DNA of 64,000 bases from Methylorubrum extorquens (lineage in GTDB: Bacteria; Pseudomonadota; Alphaproteobacteria; Rhizobiales; Beijerinckiaceae), in contig NZ_JALJXF010000001.1 in NCBI RefSeq assembly GCF_024169925.1, forward strand, positions 626,001-690,000, given 5' to 3'. Positions 36,598-44,993 of the stretch are shown piece after piece (the first letter of the stretch is position 1; each line of letters opens with the position of its first letter). A program made the translations under genes and the position numbers. The notes under the pieces are model-generated. The model was not told the DNA's origin and made no database searches. It worked only from the letters and a program-made list of their open reading frames with translations.

Positions 36598-37293
36598 ATG
36601 GATTCGCCCGCCACCCTGGAGGATGTCCCGGTTGGGAAGCCGCTGACGCTGGACCCTACTGGCCGGCGGCGTCTCCCCGCGGCGCAGCGTGAGCAGCAGA
36701 TCGTCGAGGCAGCGGCGCAGTTCTTCGCCGAGCACGGTCTCGGCGGTCAGACACGGGAACTGGCCAAGAGCCTCGGCATCACGCACTCGGCAATCTTTCG
36801 CTACTTCCCCACCAAGGAAGCGCTGCTCGACCGCGTCTACGAGCACGTCTACGTGCAGCGCTGGAATCCGGCCTGGAGCGGCTTGGTGCAGGATCGCTCG
36901 CAACCGCTGGAGACGCGGATCCTGCGCTTCTACAGCGAGTATGCCGGGAGGATCTTCGACTATGTCTGGGTGCGCATCTTCGTCTTCTCGGGGCTGAAGG
37001 GCTACGACATCGCTCCGCGCTATCTTGAGATCGTGCGTGACCGCGTCATCCATCCGATCTGCGCTGAACTCCGGGCGGATCTCGGCCTGCCGGATTTCGC
37101 CACGGTGCCCTTGACCGAGCGGGAGGCCGAGGCGGCCTGGGCCCTACACGGTAAGGTCTTCTATCTCGCGATCCGAAAGTTTGTTTATGGCTGGCCGATC
37201 CCAGAAGATCTGTCACAGACGCTCTCCGATGATGTCGGCGTCTTCATGCGCGGCGCACCGAAAATTTTCTTCGATAGCATACACGGTGCTTGA
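36598..37293 (+). CDS. TetR/AcrR-family regulator of the cox/liv/mmsA operon
   Basis: A 231-residue regulator with a 35-residue tail before the DNA-binding domain. The helix-turn-helix is EQQIVEAAAQFFAEHGLGGQ then TRELAKSLGITHSAIFRYFP; the C-terminal domain is aromatic-rich (DYVWVRIFVFSGLKGYD), fitting a hydrophobic or aromatic ligand. ATG 36598 is used; an earlier TTG at 36523 would run through the operator. Its divergence from the hydroxylase operon and the inverted repeat between them make it the likely local repressor, responding to the pathway substrate. Confidence 0.9.
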   Translation: MDSPATLEDVPVGKPLTLDPTGRRRLPAAQREQQIVEAAAQFFAEHGLGGQTRELAKSLGITHSAIFRYFPTKEALLDRVYEHVYVQRWNPAWSGLVQDRSQPLETRILRFYSEYAGRIFDYVWVRIFVFSGLKGYDIAPRYLEIVRDRVIHPICAELRADLGLPDFATVPLTEREAEAAWALHGKVFYLAIRKFVYGWPIPEDLSQTLSDDVGVFMRGAPKIFFDSIHGA

Positions 37294-37581
37294 TGAAACA
37301 TAGCATCGATGGACCTGCGTTGTTGGTCATGTCATAGAAATCTACTACTTATAAATTGGTCTGAACATTGTGATGCTGCATTAATCTGATGTGCACAGAA
37401 TCTTCTCGTCGTCGGAGCAGCTCAAGCCAGCGCAACAAGCGATCGTTTCCAGACCGACTGAATTCGTAGCGGACCCCTGAGCAGTTGCAAGCAGAGGTCC
37501 GGAAGAGGGCAGGATTTCGCGCTCCGCTTGTTCGGCTGTGCGCCAGGAGCGGCCACCAGCGCACCGCCCGAAACCGGACAT
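37294..37581. other. Non-coding stretch after the TetR gene
   Basis: About 290 bases, AT-rich at the start, without a recognisable gene on either strand. It borders a truncated enoyl-CoA hydratase piece, so it is probably a deletion scar. Confidence 0.4.
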
Positions 37582-37743
37582 TCACTTGCGGCTAGGCTTC
37601 CTGCCGGTGCCGCCCCTCGGACCGTCCGCTTCCAAGACGACGGCATGCAGCGCCGACACCATTTTGGGGACGACGAGATTGAAGGGCGGGTTGGACACCG
37701 TGACCCGCCAGATCTGGGGCGTGCACTTTTCCAGGCGAACCAT
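37582..37743 (-). pseudogene. N-terminal remnant of an enoyl-CoA hydratase/isomerase
   Basis: From ATG 37743 the minus strand reads MVRLEKCTPQIWRVTVSNPP, FNLVVPKMVSALHAVVLEAD, then stops after a few more residues. The pattern W-R-V-T-x-x-N-P-P-x-N-L-V is the standard N-terminal strand of crotonase-family enzymes, but the oxyanion-hole and catalytic regions are absent. It is only 53 codons, so it is a relic left by deletion. Confidence 0.6.
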
Positions 37744-37775
37744 GTTGGACAGTGGGGCCTGCGCGGCGCCTGAGC

Positions 37776-37820
37776 GAAGCCCAAATCCGCCATCCCGAAG
37801 GGATCAAACGGATTTGGTAT
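37776..37820 (+). repeat. 45-base dispersed repeat, copy 2
   Basis: The plus strand reads GAAGCCCAAATCCGCCATCC then CGAAGGGATCAAACGG and ATTTGGTAT. It shares an uninterrupted 28-base core with copy 1 (11642-11686, inverted) and near-identity outside it. It lies at the end of a TetR gene next to gene debris. Confidence 0.75.
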
Positions 37821-37826
37821 GAAGGG

Positions 37827-38399
37827 TTATGTGTCGGTCGAGGCGCTCGCTTCGCTGGTGCCGTCGACAAGCCAAGCGTGGGTCTGCTGGAGGATCTCGT
37901 CCGAGAGTGCCGGATCATCGGCTGCCCGAGCCAGGATGAGCGCTCCGATCATAGCCGCGTAGGTGCCGATGGCCTCGCGGCGGCGGTCGGCGCTGACGCC
38001 CTCCGGAACCGCCTGAACCATCCGGTCGATCTGCGTGCGGATGCCCGTCGTCATCGCCGAACGCGCCGCTGGCGGGCGGTGACGAACGTCGGCGGCCAGG
38101 GCTGCCATCGGACATCCATCCGCGGCGTCGTCCCGATGCGCGGGTGACAGATATTTCTCGATGAACGTCTGCAGGTCGCCGCCCCTGTCCGACACCTCGG
38201 TCGTGGCATGCGCGATGGCGTGCGCCATCAGATCCTCCTTCGAGGCGAAGTGACCGTAGAAGCCGCCGTGCGTCAGGCCGGCGGCCTTCATCACCTCGGC
38301 GACGCCGACCGCATCGTATCCCTTATCGCGATACAGGCGGCTCGCCGCCGCCAGGATGCGGCGACGGTTCTCCCGCATCTGCTCCTGCGTGACACGCAT
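37827..38399 (-). CDS. TetR/AcrR-family regulator, divergent from an SDR gene
   Basis: A 190-residue TetR-type repressor. The N-terminal domain reads MRENRRRILAAASRLYRDKG and VAEVMKAAGLTHGGFYGHFA, the form common in regulators that control divergent oxidoreductase genes. The C-terminal domain (TetR_C, RHRPPAARSAMTTGIRTQID) may bind a reactive organic compound. ATG 38399 is the start. It is transcribed away from the SDR/quinone-oxidoreductase genes, with two palindromes in the gap that are likely operators. Confidence 0.92.
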   Translation of the reverse strand: MRVTQEQMRENRRRILAAASRLYRDKGYDAVGVAEVMKAAGLTHGGFYGHFASKEDLMAHAIAHATTEVSDRGGDLQTFIEKYLSPAHRDDAADGCPMAALAADVRHRPPAARSAMTTGIRTQIDRMVQAVPEGVSADRRREAIGTYAAMIGALILARAADDPALSDEILQQTHAWLVDGTSEASASTDT

Positions 38400-38430
38400 C
38401 TCAAAAATTCCCCGTCGGCCCCGTTGACGC

Positions 38431-38480
38431 AAATATGATAGTCATCATATTTAAGTTCAATCATGATTGCAATCATGATT
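38431..38480. promoter_or_regulatory. Two palindromic operators between TetR and SDR genes
   Basis: Site 1 at 38431-38452 is AAATATGAT-AGTC-ATCATATTT, perfect 9-base arms. Site 2 at 38459-38480 is AATCATGATT repeated twice around GC, each copy itself palindromic. They cover the shared promoter region, are AT-rich against a GC-rich background, and fit TetR dimer binding. Confidence 0.75.
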
Positions 38481-38508
38481 ATGGATCTGACAGGAAAGGG
38501 CGTGTCTC

Positions 38509-39297
38509 ATGACAGCCAACAGTTCGGTTCTCGTTACGGGGGCATCGACCGGGATCGGGGCGATATATGCCGACCGCTTCGCCCGACGTGGGCACGACCT
38601 CGTGCTGGTCGCCCGCGACAAGGCACGGATGGATGACCTCGCCGACCGGCTCAGGTGTGAGCACGGCGTTGCCGTTGACGTCCTGCCGGCCGACCTTACC
38701 GTTCCGGACCAGGTCCGGGCCGTCGAGAGGCGGCTACGCGACGACGACCGCATTGGCATCCTGGTCAACAACGCCGGCGCCAACGTCGGCGGCAGCTTCA
38801 TCGAGCAGGCCACCGACGACGTCGAACGGCTCGTGACCCTGAACACGACGACGCTGGTCCGGCTCGCTAGCGCGGTCGCGCCCCGCTTCGCCAAGGCCGG
38901 TGCGGGCGCCATCGTCAACATCGGCTCCGTGGTTGGCTTGGTCCCGGAGTTCGGCATGTCGGCTTATGGCGCGACCAAGGCCTTCGTCCTGTTCCTGTCC
39001 CAGGGTCTGAGCCACGAATTGTCACCCAAGGGGGTGTACGTGCAGGCCGTGCTGCCCGCGGCCACCCGGACCGAGATCTGGAGCCGGTCGGGAGCAGACC
39101 CCGCCACGCTGCCGCCGATGATGGAAGTCGGCGACCTCGTGGACGCCGCCCTGGCCGGGTTCGACCATCGTGAGCCGGTGACGATCCCGCCGCTTCACGA
39201 CGCCGGGCAGTGGGACGCCTTCCAGGCCGCTCGACAGGCGATGATCCCAGGCTTCGCCCAGGTTCACGCCGCACCGCGCTACGCCTCCGTCGCGTGA
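38509..39297 (+). CDS. Short-chain dehydrogenase/reductase
   Basis: A 262-residue SDR oxidoreductase. The cofactor loop is VLVTGASTGIGAIYADRFAR (TGxxxGIG), the structural motif is ILVNNAGANVGG, and the catalytic Ser-Tyr-Lys residues lie in NIGSVVGLVPEFGMSAYGATKAF (YxxxK). An Arg at RRGHDLVLVARDKA suggests NADP(H). It resembles the DltE/YqjQ-type classical SDRs of unknown substrate. An AGGAAAGGG lies upstream of ATG 38509. It is the first gene of a three-gene run with an oxidoreductase and an alpha/beta hydrolase, probably regulated by the divergent TetR protein. Confidence 0.92.
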   Translation: MTANSSVLVTGASTGIGAIYADRFARRGHDLVLVARDKARMDDLADRLRCEHGVAVDVLPADLTVPDQVRAVERRLRDDDRIGILVNNAGANVGGSFIEQATDDVERLVTLNTTTLVRLASAVAPRFAKAGAGAIVNIGSVVGLVPEFGMSAYGATKAFVLFLSQGLSHELSPKGVYVQAVLPAATRTEIWSRSGADPATLPPMMEVGDLVDAALAGFDHREPVTIPPLHDAGQWDAFQAARQAMIPGFAQVHAAPRYASVA

Positions 39298-39330
39298 ATC
39301 TTCCCCCCAAAAATCGGAGACCGTAGGCCC

Positions 39331-40332
39331 GTGAAGGCGTTCATCCTCGACCGATACAAGAAGAAGCAGCCGCTCCGCCTGGGCGATCTGCCTGAACCCA
39401 CGGTGGGCCCAGGCGACGTCCTGATCGAGATCGCGGCGGCGGGGCTCAACGTCCTCGACGCCAAGATCCGCAACGGCGAGTTCAAGCTCCTCCTGCCGTA
39501 CAAGCCACCCTTCGTCCTAGGGCACGACCTTGCCGGCACCGTCATCCGGGTCGGGTCGAGCGTGCGCCGCTTCAAGGCGGGCGACGAGGTCTACGCCCGG
39601 CCCCGCGACGGTCGCATCGGCACCCTCGCGGAGCGCATCGCCGTTGACGAGACCGACGTGGCGCTCAAGCCCAAGAACCTCTCCATGGCCGAGGCGGCCT
39701 CGATCCCCCTCGTCGGCCTTACGGCATGGCAGGTCCTGGTCGAGCACGCCAAGGTCAAACGTGGCGACAAGGTGCTGATCCACGCCGGATCCGGCGGCGT
39801 CGGCACCTTCGCCATCCAGCTCGCCAAGCACCTCGGCGCCACGGTCGCGACCACCGCGAGCGCCGGGAATGCCGACCTTGTCAGGAACCTCGGGGCCGAT
39901 GTCGTCGTCGATTACAAGCGCCAGGATTTCGAGAAGGTGCTGTCCGGCTACGACGTCGTTCTGAACAGTCTCGACGGCGACACGCTGCGGAAGTCGCTGG
40001 ACGTACTCAGGCCGGGCGGAAGGCTGATCTCGATCTCCGGCCCGCCGGACCCGGCCTTCGCCAAGGCACAGGGGCTGAACTGGTTCCTCGCGCAGGTCAT
40101 GAGCCTGCTGAGCCTGAGCATCCGCCGCAGGGCCAAGGCACGCGGCATCGATTATGCGTTCCTGTTCATGCGGGCGAACGGAGCGCAGCTGGCCGAGATC
40201 GCGGCGCTGATCGAGGCCGGCACCATCCGCCCGGTCATGGACCGGGTGGTCCCGTCCGCAGCGACCGACGCGGCCCTGACCGAGCTTGAGGGCGGAAGAT
40301 CCAAGGGCAAGGTCGTGGTCGAGATCCGTTGA
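39331..40332 (+). CDS. NADPH:quinone oxidoreductase-type MDR protein
   Basis: A 333-residue zinc-independent medium-chain dehydrogenase/reductase, quinone-oxidoreductase-like. The catalytic-domain segments are GLNVLDAKIRNGEFKLLLPY and FVLGHDLAGTVIRVG; the nucleotide loop is VLIHAGSGGVGTFAIQLAKH. No zinc-binding cysteines are present. It would reduce quinones or alpha,beta-unsaturated carbonyl compounds with NADPH. It lies 33 bases after the SDR gene and 15 bases before the hydrolase gene, in an operon likely concerned with reactive electrophiles. Confidence 0.93.
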   Translation: MKAFILDRYKKKQPLRLGDLPEPTVGPGDVLIEIAAAGLNVLDAKIRNGEFKLLLPYKPPFVLGHDLAGTVIRVGSSVRRFKAGDEVYARPRDGRIGTLAERIAVDETDVALKPKNLSMAEAASIPLVGLTAWQVLVEHAKVKRGDKVLIHAGSGGVGTFAIQLAKHLGATVATTASAGNADLVRNLGADVVVDYKRQDFEKVLSGYDVVLNSLDGDTLRKSLDVLRPGGRLISISGPPDPAFAKAQGLNWFLAQVMSLLSLSIRRRAKARGIDYAFLFMRANGAQLAEIAALIEAGTIRPVMDRVVPSAATDAALTELEGGRSKGKVVVEIR

Positions 40333-40347
40333 GGAGGATGCCTGACA

Positions 40348-41211
40348 TGGACATGCCGCTTTCTCGGTTCGCCGACCCCGCAACACGGTGGGTCGACGTT
40401 CCGACCCGCAGCGTCCAGGCCGCTGGCATAGCCTTGCCTACCGGCAACTCGGACCCGCTACCGGCGTCCCGGTGATCCTGCTCAACCACTGGGGCGCGAA
40501 CCTCGACAACGTCGACCCCCGCATCGTCGACGGGCTCGCCGCCGGCCGTCCGGTCGTCGCCCTAGACTATCGCGGCATCGGCGCCTCGGGTGGCAAGCCA
40601 CCGCTCACCGTGGCGGAAATGGCTTCGGACACGTGGCGACGATCCGCGCGCTCGGGCTCGACCGCGTGGACATCCTCGGCTTCTCCCTCGGAGGCTTCGT
40701 GGCCCAGGATGTCGCGCTGCGCGAACCGACCCTGGTGCGTCGGCTCATCTTGGCCGGGACCGGCCCCGCCGGGGGCACCGGCATCGAGAGGGTCGGGGCG
40801 GTGTCCTGGCCGATCATCCTGAAGGGGCTCCTGACCTTCCGGGATCCGAAGACGTACCTGTTTTTCACGGCATCGAAGCCCAGCCGCCAGGGCGCCAAGG
40901 CGTTCCTGGGGCGGCTGAAGGAGCGCACGGCGGATCGGGACACGACGGTCGGGATGGGAGCGTTCCTACGGCAGCTCAAGGCGATCCAGGCCTGGGGTCG
41001 GCAGGCGCCGCAGGACCTGGGACGCATTGCGTGGCCCGTCCTCGTCGTGAACGGCGACCGAGACGTCATGGTGCCGAGCGCCAACTCCGCGGACATGGCG
41101 CGACGGCTGCCGGACGCCGAGCTCGTCTTCTACGAGGATGCCAGCCACGGCGGCATCTTCCAGAACCACGAGACCTTCACGCGGAAGACCGTCGCCCTTC
41201 TCGACGCCTGA
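40348..41211 (+). pseudogene. Alpha/beta hydrolase broken by two single-base deletions
   Basis: The sequence starts at ATG 40348 (MDMPLSRFADPATRWVDVPT) and switches frame near 40434 into LAYRQLGPATGVPVILLNHW. It switches again near 40631 into ATIRALGLDRVDILGFSLGG. Adding one base at each point restores a continuous hydrolase of about 288 residues. The nucleophile elbow GFSLGG, the oxyanion HWGAN loop, the acid in VNGDRDVMVP and the histidine in EDASHGGIF are all intact. It would have been the third gene of the SDR/quinone-oxidoreductase operon. Two separate losses point to real decay or to sequencing error; neither can be ruled out here. Confidence 0.8.
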
Positions 41212-41648
41212 AGGCTGTGCCGCCTCTTGAGTGGAGCCGCTCGAATGGGCTGGCCCCCTTCTTCGGGTCGATCGGGCTGCCCTCGGCCGATCACCGTCCC
41301 GTCGGCTGCCGTATTCGAGCGCATCTTCACCGGGTCTAGGGGGCACCAGAGCGGTGGGGTCCCGCCCCCCCAGGACAGATGGGATGTCATGCTCCGTCAA
41401 GGTCATCGAACGCGCCTGGAGTAGGGCAAGCCAGGCGTGCTCGCCGGTTACCTGCAAGGGAGCCGGTCGGGACGCGGGACGGGTTGCCGTCGACGATCGC
41501 TGAAACGCCGCCGCACATCGACTTGAGCCGATCCTGTCCTTGCGGTCGGAAAAGTTGCGCGAATGGGCGTACGCCCCCGAAGTCCGCAACCTTACGCTCT
41601 TTCGTTGGCGTCCGAACTGAGACCCCACCCTCATGGACGGCCGTACCT
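41212..41648. other. Long non-coding stretch
   Basis: About 440 bases without a recognisable gene on either strand. Open frames exist on both strands, but none shows a known motif or good ribosome site. It may be worn gene or IS debris; I cannot identify it. Confidence 0.35.
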
Positions 41649-41900
41649 TCAACGAACTCTGGCCGTGCGTTGGGCGCCCGCTTCCTGCAGGCCTCTGACG
41701 AACACCGTCTTGCAGCCGGGGCTGAGGCTGGCCAGCTTGGCCCTCATGCACGATCCGATCCGGTCTTGGTCCGGGATCTCGCCCATGCATAGCCGCATCA
41801 CGTCGCCCCGGCACAGGGCTGCCTGTTCGGCCTCGTCCGCCGAGCAGGCGAAGGCGGCGATACCGATCAGGATCGCCAGTGCCAGCTTCGGGAGGATCAC
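41649..41900 (-). CDS. Small exported cysteine-rich protein
   Basis: An 83-residue protein starting at GTG 41900 after AGAGG. It has a signal peptide (LPKLALAILIGIAAFACSAD, possibly a lipobox) and a mature domain with four cysteines in a CxxxxxxLC...C...C arrangement (ALCRGDVMRLCMGEIPDQDR then GSCMRAKLASLSPGC). Proteins of this form are common in Rhizobiales and are listed as hypothetical or cysteine-rich-repeat proteins. No function is known. It is the first of three adjacent small exported-protein genes (with 42002 and 42991) in an otherwise mobile stretch. Confidence 0.65.
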   Translation of the reverse strand: MILPKLALAILIGIAAFACSADEAEQAALCRGDVMRLCMGEIPDQDRIGSCMRAKLASLSPGCKTVFVRGLQEAGAQRTARVR

Positions 41901-42001
41901 GCGTTCCACCTCTTCGTCGTTCGGCCCTGTATCCTGACGGGGCACCCGAAAGGGACGGCACACGGATCCCCGGCGCCGCCCCGACGGAGAACGTGGAGGC
42001 T

Positions 42002-42685
42002 TCAGTCCTCGGCGCCGCCATTCACCTTGCGGGAATGCAGGACGGCGCCGTCCTCGCGGGTGTCCTCCAGCATCGGCAGGGCCTGGGTCGCGAACTGGCG
42101 GCCGGCGGCGCTGTCGCCGGTCCGGGCGTAGCCGCGATAGAGCCTGACGTTCTCGGCGTTGGCGGCTGCCAGTTGGCCGGAATAGACGGCGTCGAAATCA
42201 CGACCGTCGGCGGCGTTCAGGTTCGCGAGCATCTTTTGGCGAGCGGGATCGAGGGCCACGCGCTTGCCGGGTTCCGCCCGATTGGCATTCACCACGGCCG
42301 GGACGCCGACCGCCGCGCCGGGGGTGCCGATGACCGCGAACGGCGCGTCGAGCGGCAGGGCGCGGTCATCGACGACGATGCCGCCGGCCGAGAGCGAGGC
42401 GCCGGTCGGAAGCAGCGCGTCCGTGGTCGCCTGCCGGTTGGCGATCGAGCGCTGCGCGAGGCGACGGACCTTCGGGTCGTGCGAGCGGGACAGAGCGATG
42501 CGGCCCGCCTCGATGCTGTAGGCGTCGTTGCGCAGGGCCTCCGCGCGGAAGACACCGGTGTTGACCGAGGGGGAACCGAGGCCGGGGCCGCCGAGGCCGA
42601 CGACCTGGGCATTGGCGGAGCCGAGACCGGCGATGCTCAGCGCGAGGGCGGCTGCGGCGAGGGAAACACGTGCGTTCGTGGTCAT
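42002..42685 (-). CDS. Exported DUF4142-like protein
   Basis: A 227-residue protein with a clear signal peptide (VSLAAAALALSIAGLGSANA) and an all-helical mature domain. The segment IALSRSHDPKVRRLAQRSIA followed by NRQATTDALLP matches the DUF4142 pattern (surface helices with V-R-x-x-A-x-x-x-I), and a second helical half ends in YARTGDSAAGRQFATQALPM. DUF4142 proteins are periplasmic, ferritin-like in predicted fold, and of unknown role. No partner gene is evident. Confidence 0.75.
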   Translation of the reverse strand: MTTNARVSLAAAALALSIAGLGSANAQVVGLGGPGLGSPSVNTGVFRAEALRNDAYSIEAGRIALSRSHDPKVRRLAQRSIANRQATTDALLPTGASLSAGGIVVDDRALPLDAPFAVIGTPGAAVGVPAVVNANRAEPGKRVALDPARQKMLANLNAADGRDFDAVYSGQLAAANAENVRLYRGYARTGDSAAGRQFATQALPMLEDTREDGAVLHSRKVNGGAED

Positions 42686-42990
42686 GTCGGCGACGTCCTG
42701 AAGGGGTTGCGAGTGCGGGGGCGAGAGGGCCACAGGCCGGTCCCGGGATGCCTCGGGTGCCACAACAGACCGGATACGCAATCGTTCCATATAAAATGGC
42801 ACGTTGGGTCGCTACGTCACGATCTGGTAGGTATTCAGAGGGTCAAGCTTGGCCTACCGCAGACTTTTGGCTCTGCCCACTCGCCCAATGCATGGTAGAA
42901 TGCCGCCATCCAATGGAACGATGAGGTTTACTAAATGTTGGGTGGCCAAATCCGGTGCTTGCATGGTGCGGCACCGAACGGACTGGTCCC

Positions 42991-43368
42991 ATGCGCCTTC
43001 AGAGACTTGCCGGCCTGCTCGCGCCGATCCTCGCCATCGCCCTTACGGTGCCCGCCGGTGCCCAGGAGTTCCACACGCAGACCGCGCGTCCCAAGCTCCT
43101 GATCCACGGCCATTACTGCGGCCCAGGCAACGACGGTCCTGGAGTGACGCCCATCGACGCCCTCGACGCGGCCTGCATGCGTCACGACGCCTGCACCCCG
43201 GATGTCGGTTTGCCGACCTGCGGCTGTAATCAGCGGCTCAAGCGGGAAGCTGGCCTCGTCGCCGCAAGCCCACGGCAGCCGGACGACGTGCGGATGATGG
43301 CCGGCTTCGTCGCGCAAGGAAGCGACATGATGATCTGTCGCGACAGCATGGCCGCCTTGCAGCGCTGA
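42991..43368 (+). CDS. Exported phospholipase A2-like protein
   Basis: A 125-residue secreted protein: signal peptide to about residue 24 (LLAPILAIALTVPAGAQ), then a small domain with HYCGPGNDGPGVTPIDALDA and CMRHDACTP. This reproduces two hallmarks of phospholipase A2: the Ca2+-binding loop YCGxG and the active-site CxxHDxC (His65-Asp66). The second calcium Asp cannot be located with certainty, so activity is inferred only. The later cysteines (PTCGCNQRL, MICRD) could form disulfides. It lies beside an IS1182 element and may be a host-interaction or lipid-recycling enzyme. Confidence 0.65.
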   Translation: MRLQRLAGLLAPILAIALTVPAGAQEFHTQTARPKLLIHGHYCGPGNDGPGVTPIDALDAACMRHDACTPDVGLPTCGCNQRLKREAGLVAASPRQPDDVRMMAGFVAQGSDMMICRDSMAALQR

Positions 43369-43388
43369 ACGCCACTCGGTGTACGGTT

Positions 43389-44919
43389 CGGATCGATTTC
43401 GTTGAAAAACTCGGTGGCGGCCGAGATCGGCGACGGACAGGGGCGGTCTTTTCTCCTCGGCCCTGAGGCCTCCTTCCCAGTCAAGCCGGGCTCGGCTGCG
43501 GGACCGGGATGATCTTGGCGAGCTTCCTCAGGTTCTGGGCGGCGGCTGCGAGGTGGAACTCGTCCTTCGCTCCGTTCGGTCCTCGTAGCCGGAGGCGGTC
43601 CAGCTTCAGGATGCGCTTGAGGTGGGCAAACAGCATCTCGACCTTCTTCCGCTCGCGGCGTGAGGTTTTGCCTTCTTCAGATCGTGCGATGTCGCGAGCC
43701 ATGTCTCGCGCTCCCTCGTAGATCGAGCGCGGGACTTTGCGCACCGGATCGTTCGGGCAACAGCGCGCCTTCAGTGGGCATGGCGTGCAGTCGAACTTGC
43801 TCGCTCGATACATCAACGTCGCCCCGTCGTTGACCAAGGTGCCGGTCGTCGTCAGCATCCGGCCCGCCGGGCAGCGATAGACGTCATTGGGCTGGTCGTA
43901 GGTGAAGTCAGCGCGTGAGAAGGTGCCGTCGGTGCGGGTCGACTTATCGAAGACGCTGATATGCGGCTCGATGCCCTGCTCGTAGACGAGCCAGCCCAGC
44001 ATCTCGGCCGAGCCGTAGCCGCTGTCGCCCGCCAGCCGGGCCGGATAGAGATCGAAGCGCTCGCGTGAGCGCTCGATCATGCGTTTGGCCGCCGTGACCT
44101 CGGCCTGCCGGATGGCGGTGGTCGCCTCGACATCGACGATGACCGCGTGGTCGAGGTCGATCAAGTAGTTGGCCGTGTAGGCGAAGAACGCTTGCCCGCC
44201 GTGTGCTCCGGTCCAGCGAGCGGCCGGATCGGCGGGCGAGATGAACTTGGGTGGGACGGGCGTGGCGGCTCCGAAGGCGGCCTCGTCGAGGACGGCTAGA
44301 TACTCCTGAGCGGCCCGGCTCACGGCCTCGGGCGGGAGACCGGCAGAGCCTTCGACCCCTTTCTGTCGGTTGGCGTCGGCCTTGATCAGGCTGCCGTCGA
44401 CGGCAAAGCCCTCGCCACCGACCAGCCCTTCGGCGATGCAGCGGGCGAGCACACGCTCGAACAAGCGGCGTAGCAGATCGCTGTCGCGGAAGCGGCCGTG
44501 CCGGTTCTTCGAGAAGGTCGAGTGGTCCGGTACGCGGCCCTCCAGGCCCAGGCGGCAGAACCAGCGGTAGGCGAGATTGAGGTGAACCTCGTCGCAGAGC
44601 CGGCGCTCCGAGCGGATGCCGAGGCAGTAGCCGATGATCAGCATACGGATCATCAGCTCGGGATCGACCGAGGGGCGGCCCGTGGAGGCGTAGAACGGGG
44701 CCAACTCCTGGCGCAGGCTGGTGAGATCGACGAAGCGGTCGATAGAGCGCAGCAGATGGTCGGCGGGAACGTGGGTGTCGAGCGAGAACTCGTAGAACAG
44801 AGCACCCTGCTCGACTTGCCGAGGTCCCATCATCTGCGTCGATCCCTGCCTCACAACAGCAGTGAATCACCTCGCAAATGCCGCTGCAACAGCCGAGTTT
44901 TTCAACAGAATCGATCCGG
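43389..44919 (-). mobile_element. IS1182-family insertion sequence, apparently intact
   Basis: A 1.53-kb element with terminal inverted repeats of about 26 bases: GGATCGATTTCGTTGAAAAA-CTCGG at the left and the near-identical inverted form, with two differences, at the right (44893-44918). One full-length transposase gene lies between them. I see no convincing target duplication. Confidence 0.88.
43481..44833 (-). CDS. IS1182-family transposase
   Basis: A 450-residue DDE transposase. The N-terminal domain reads FYEFSLDTHVPADHLLRSID and includes IRMLIIGYCLGIRSERRLCD. The first catalytic Asp is in GFAVDGSLIKADANRQKG, the second in RLAGDSGYGSAEMLGWLV. Late in the protein a zinc-like cysteine group appears (FDCTPCPLKARCCPN), and the catalytic Glu is in KKVEMLFAHLKRILKLDRLR. 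The frame is complete, so the element may still be mobile. ATG 44833 is chosen; a GTG at 44854 is possible. Confidence 0.92.
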   Translation of the reverse strand: MMGPRQVEQGALFYEFSLDTHVPADHLLRSIDRFVDLTSLRQELAPFYASTGRPSVDPELMIRMLIIGYCLGIRSERRLCDEVHLNLAYRWFCRLGLEGRVPDHSTFSKNRHGRFRDSDLLRRLFERVLARCIAEGLVGGEGFAVDGSLIKADANRQKGVEGSAGLPPEAVSRAAQEYLAVLDEAAFGAATPVPPKFISPADPAARWTGAHGGQAFFAYTANYLIDLDHAVIVDVEATTAIRQAEVTAAKRMIERSRERFDLYPARLAGDSGYGSAEMLGWLVYEQGIEPHISVFDKSTRTDGTFSRADFTYDQPNDVYRCPAGRMLTTTGTLVNDGATLMYRASKFDCTPCPLKARCCPNDPVRKVPRSIYEGARDMARDIARSEEGKTSRRERKKVEMLFAHLKRILKLDRLRLRGPNGAKDEFHLAAAAQNLRKLAKIIPVPQPSPA

Positions 44920-44993
44920 ACCGGACGCGCGCGGATCGCCGGCCCGCCGCCGCTGTCGGCAGGCGCTTCCGATGCCGGTCGGCCCGCCGCGCC

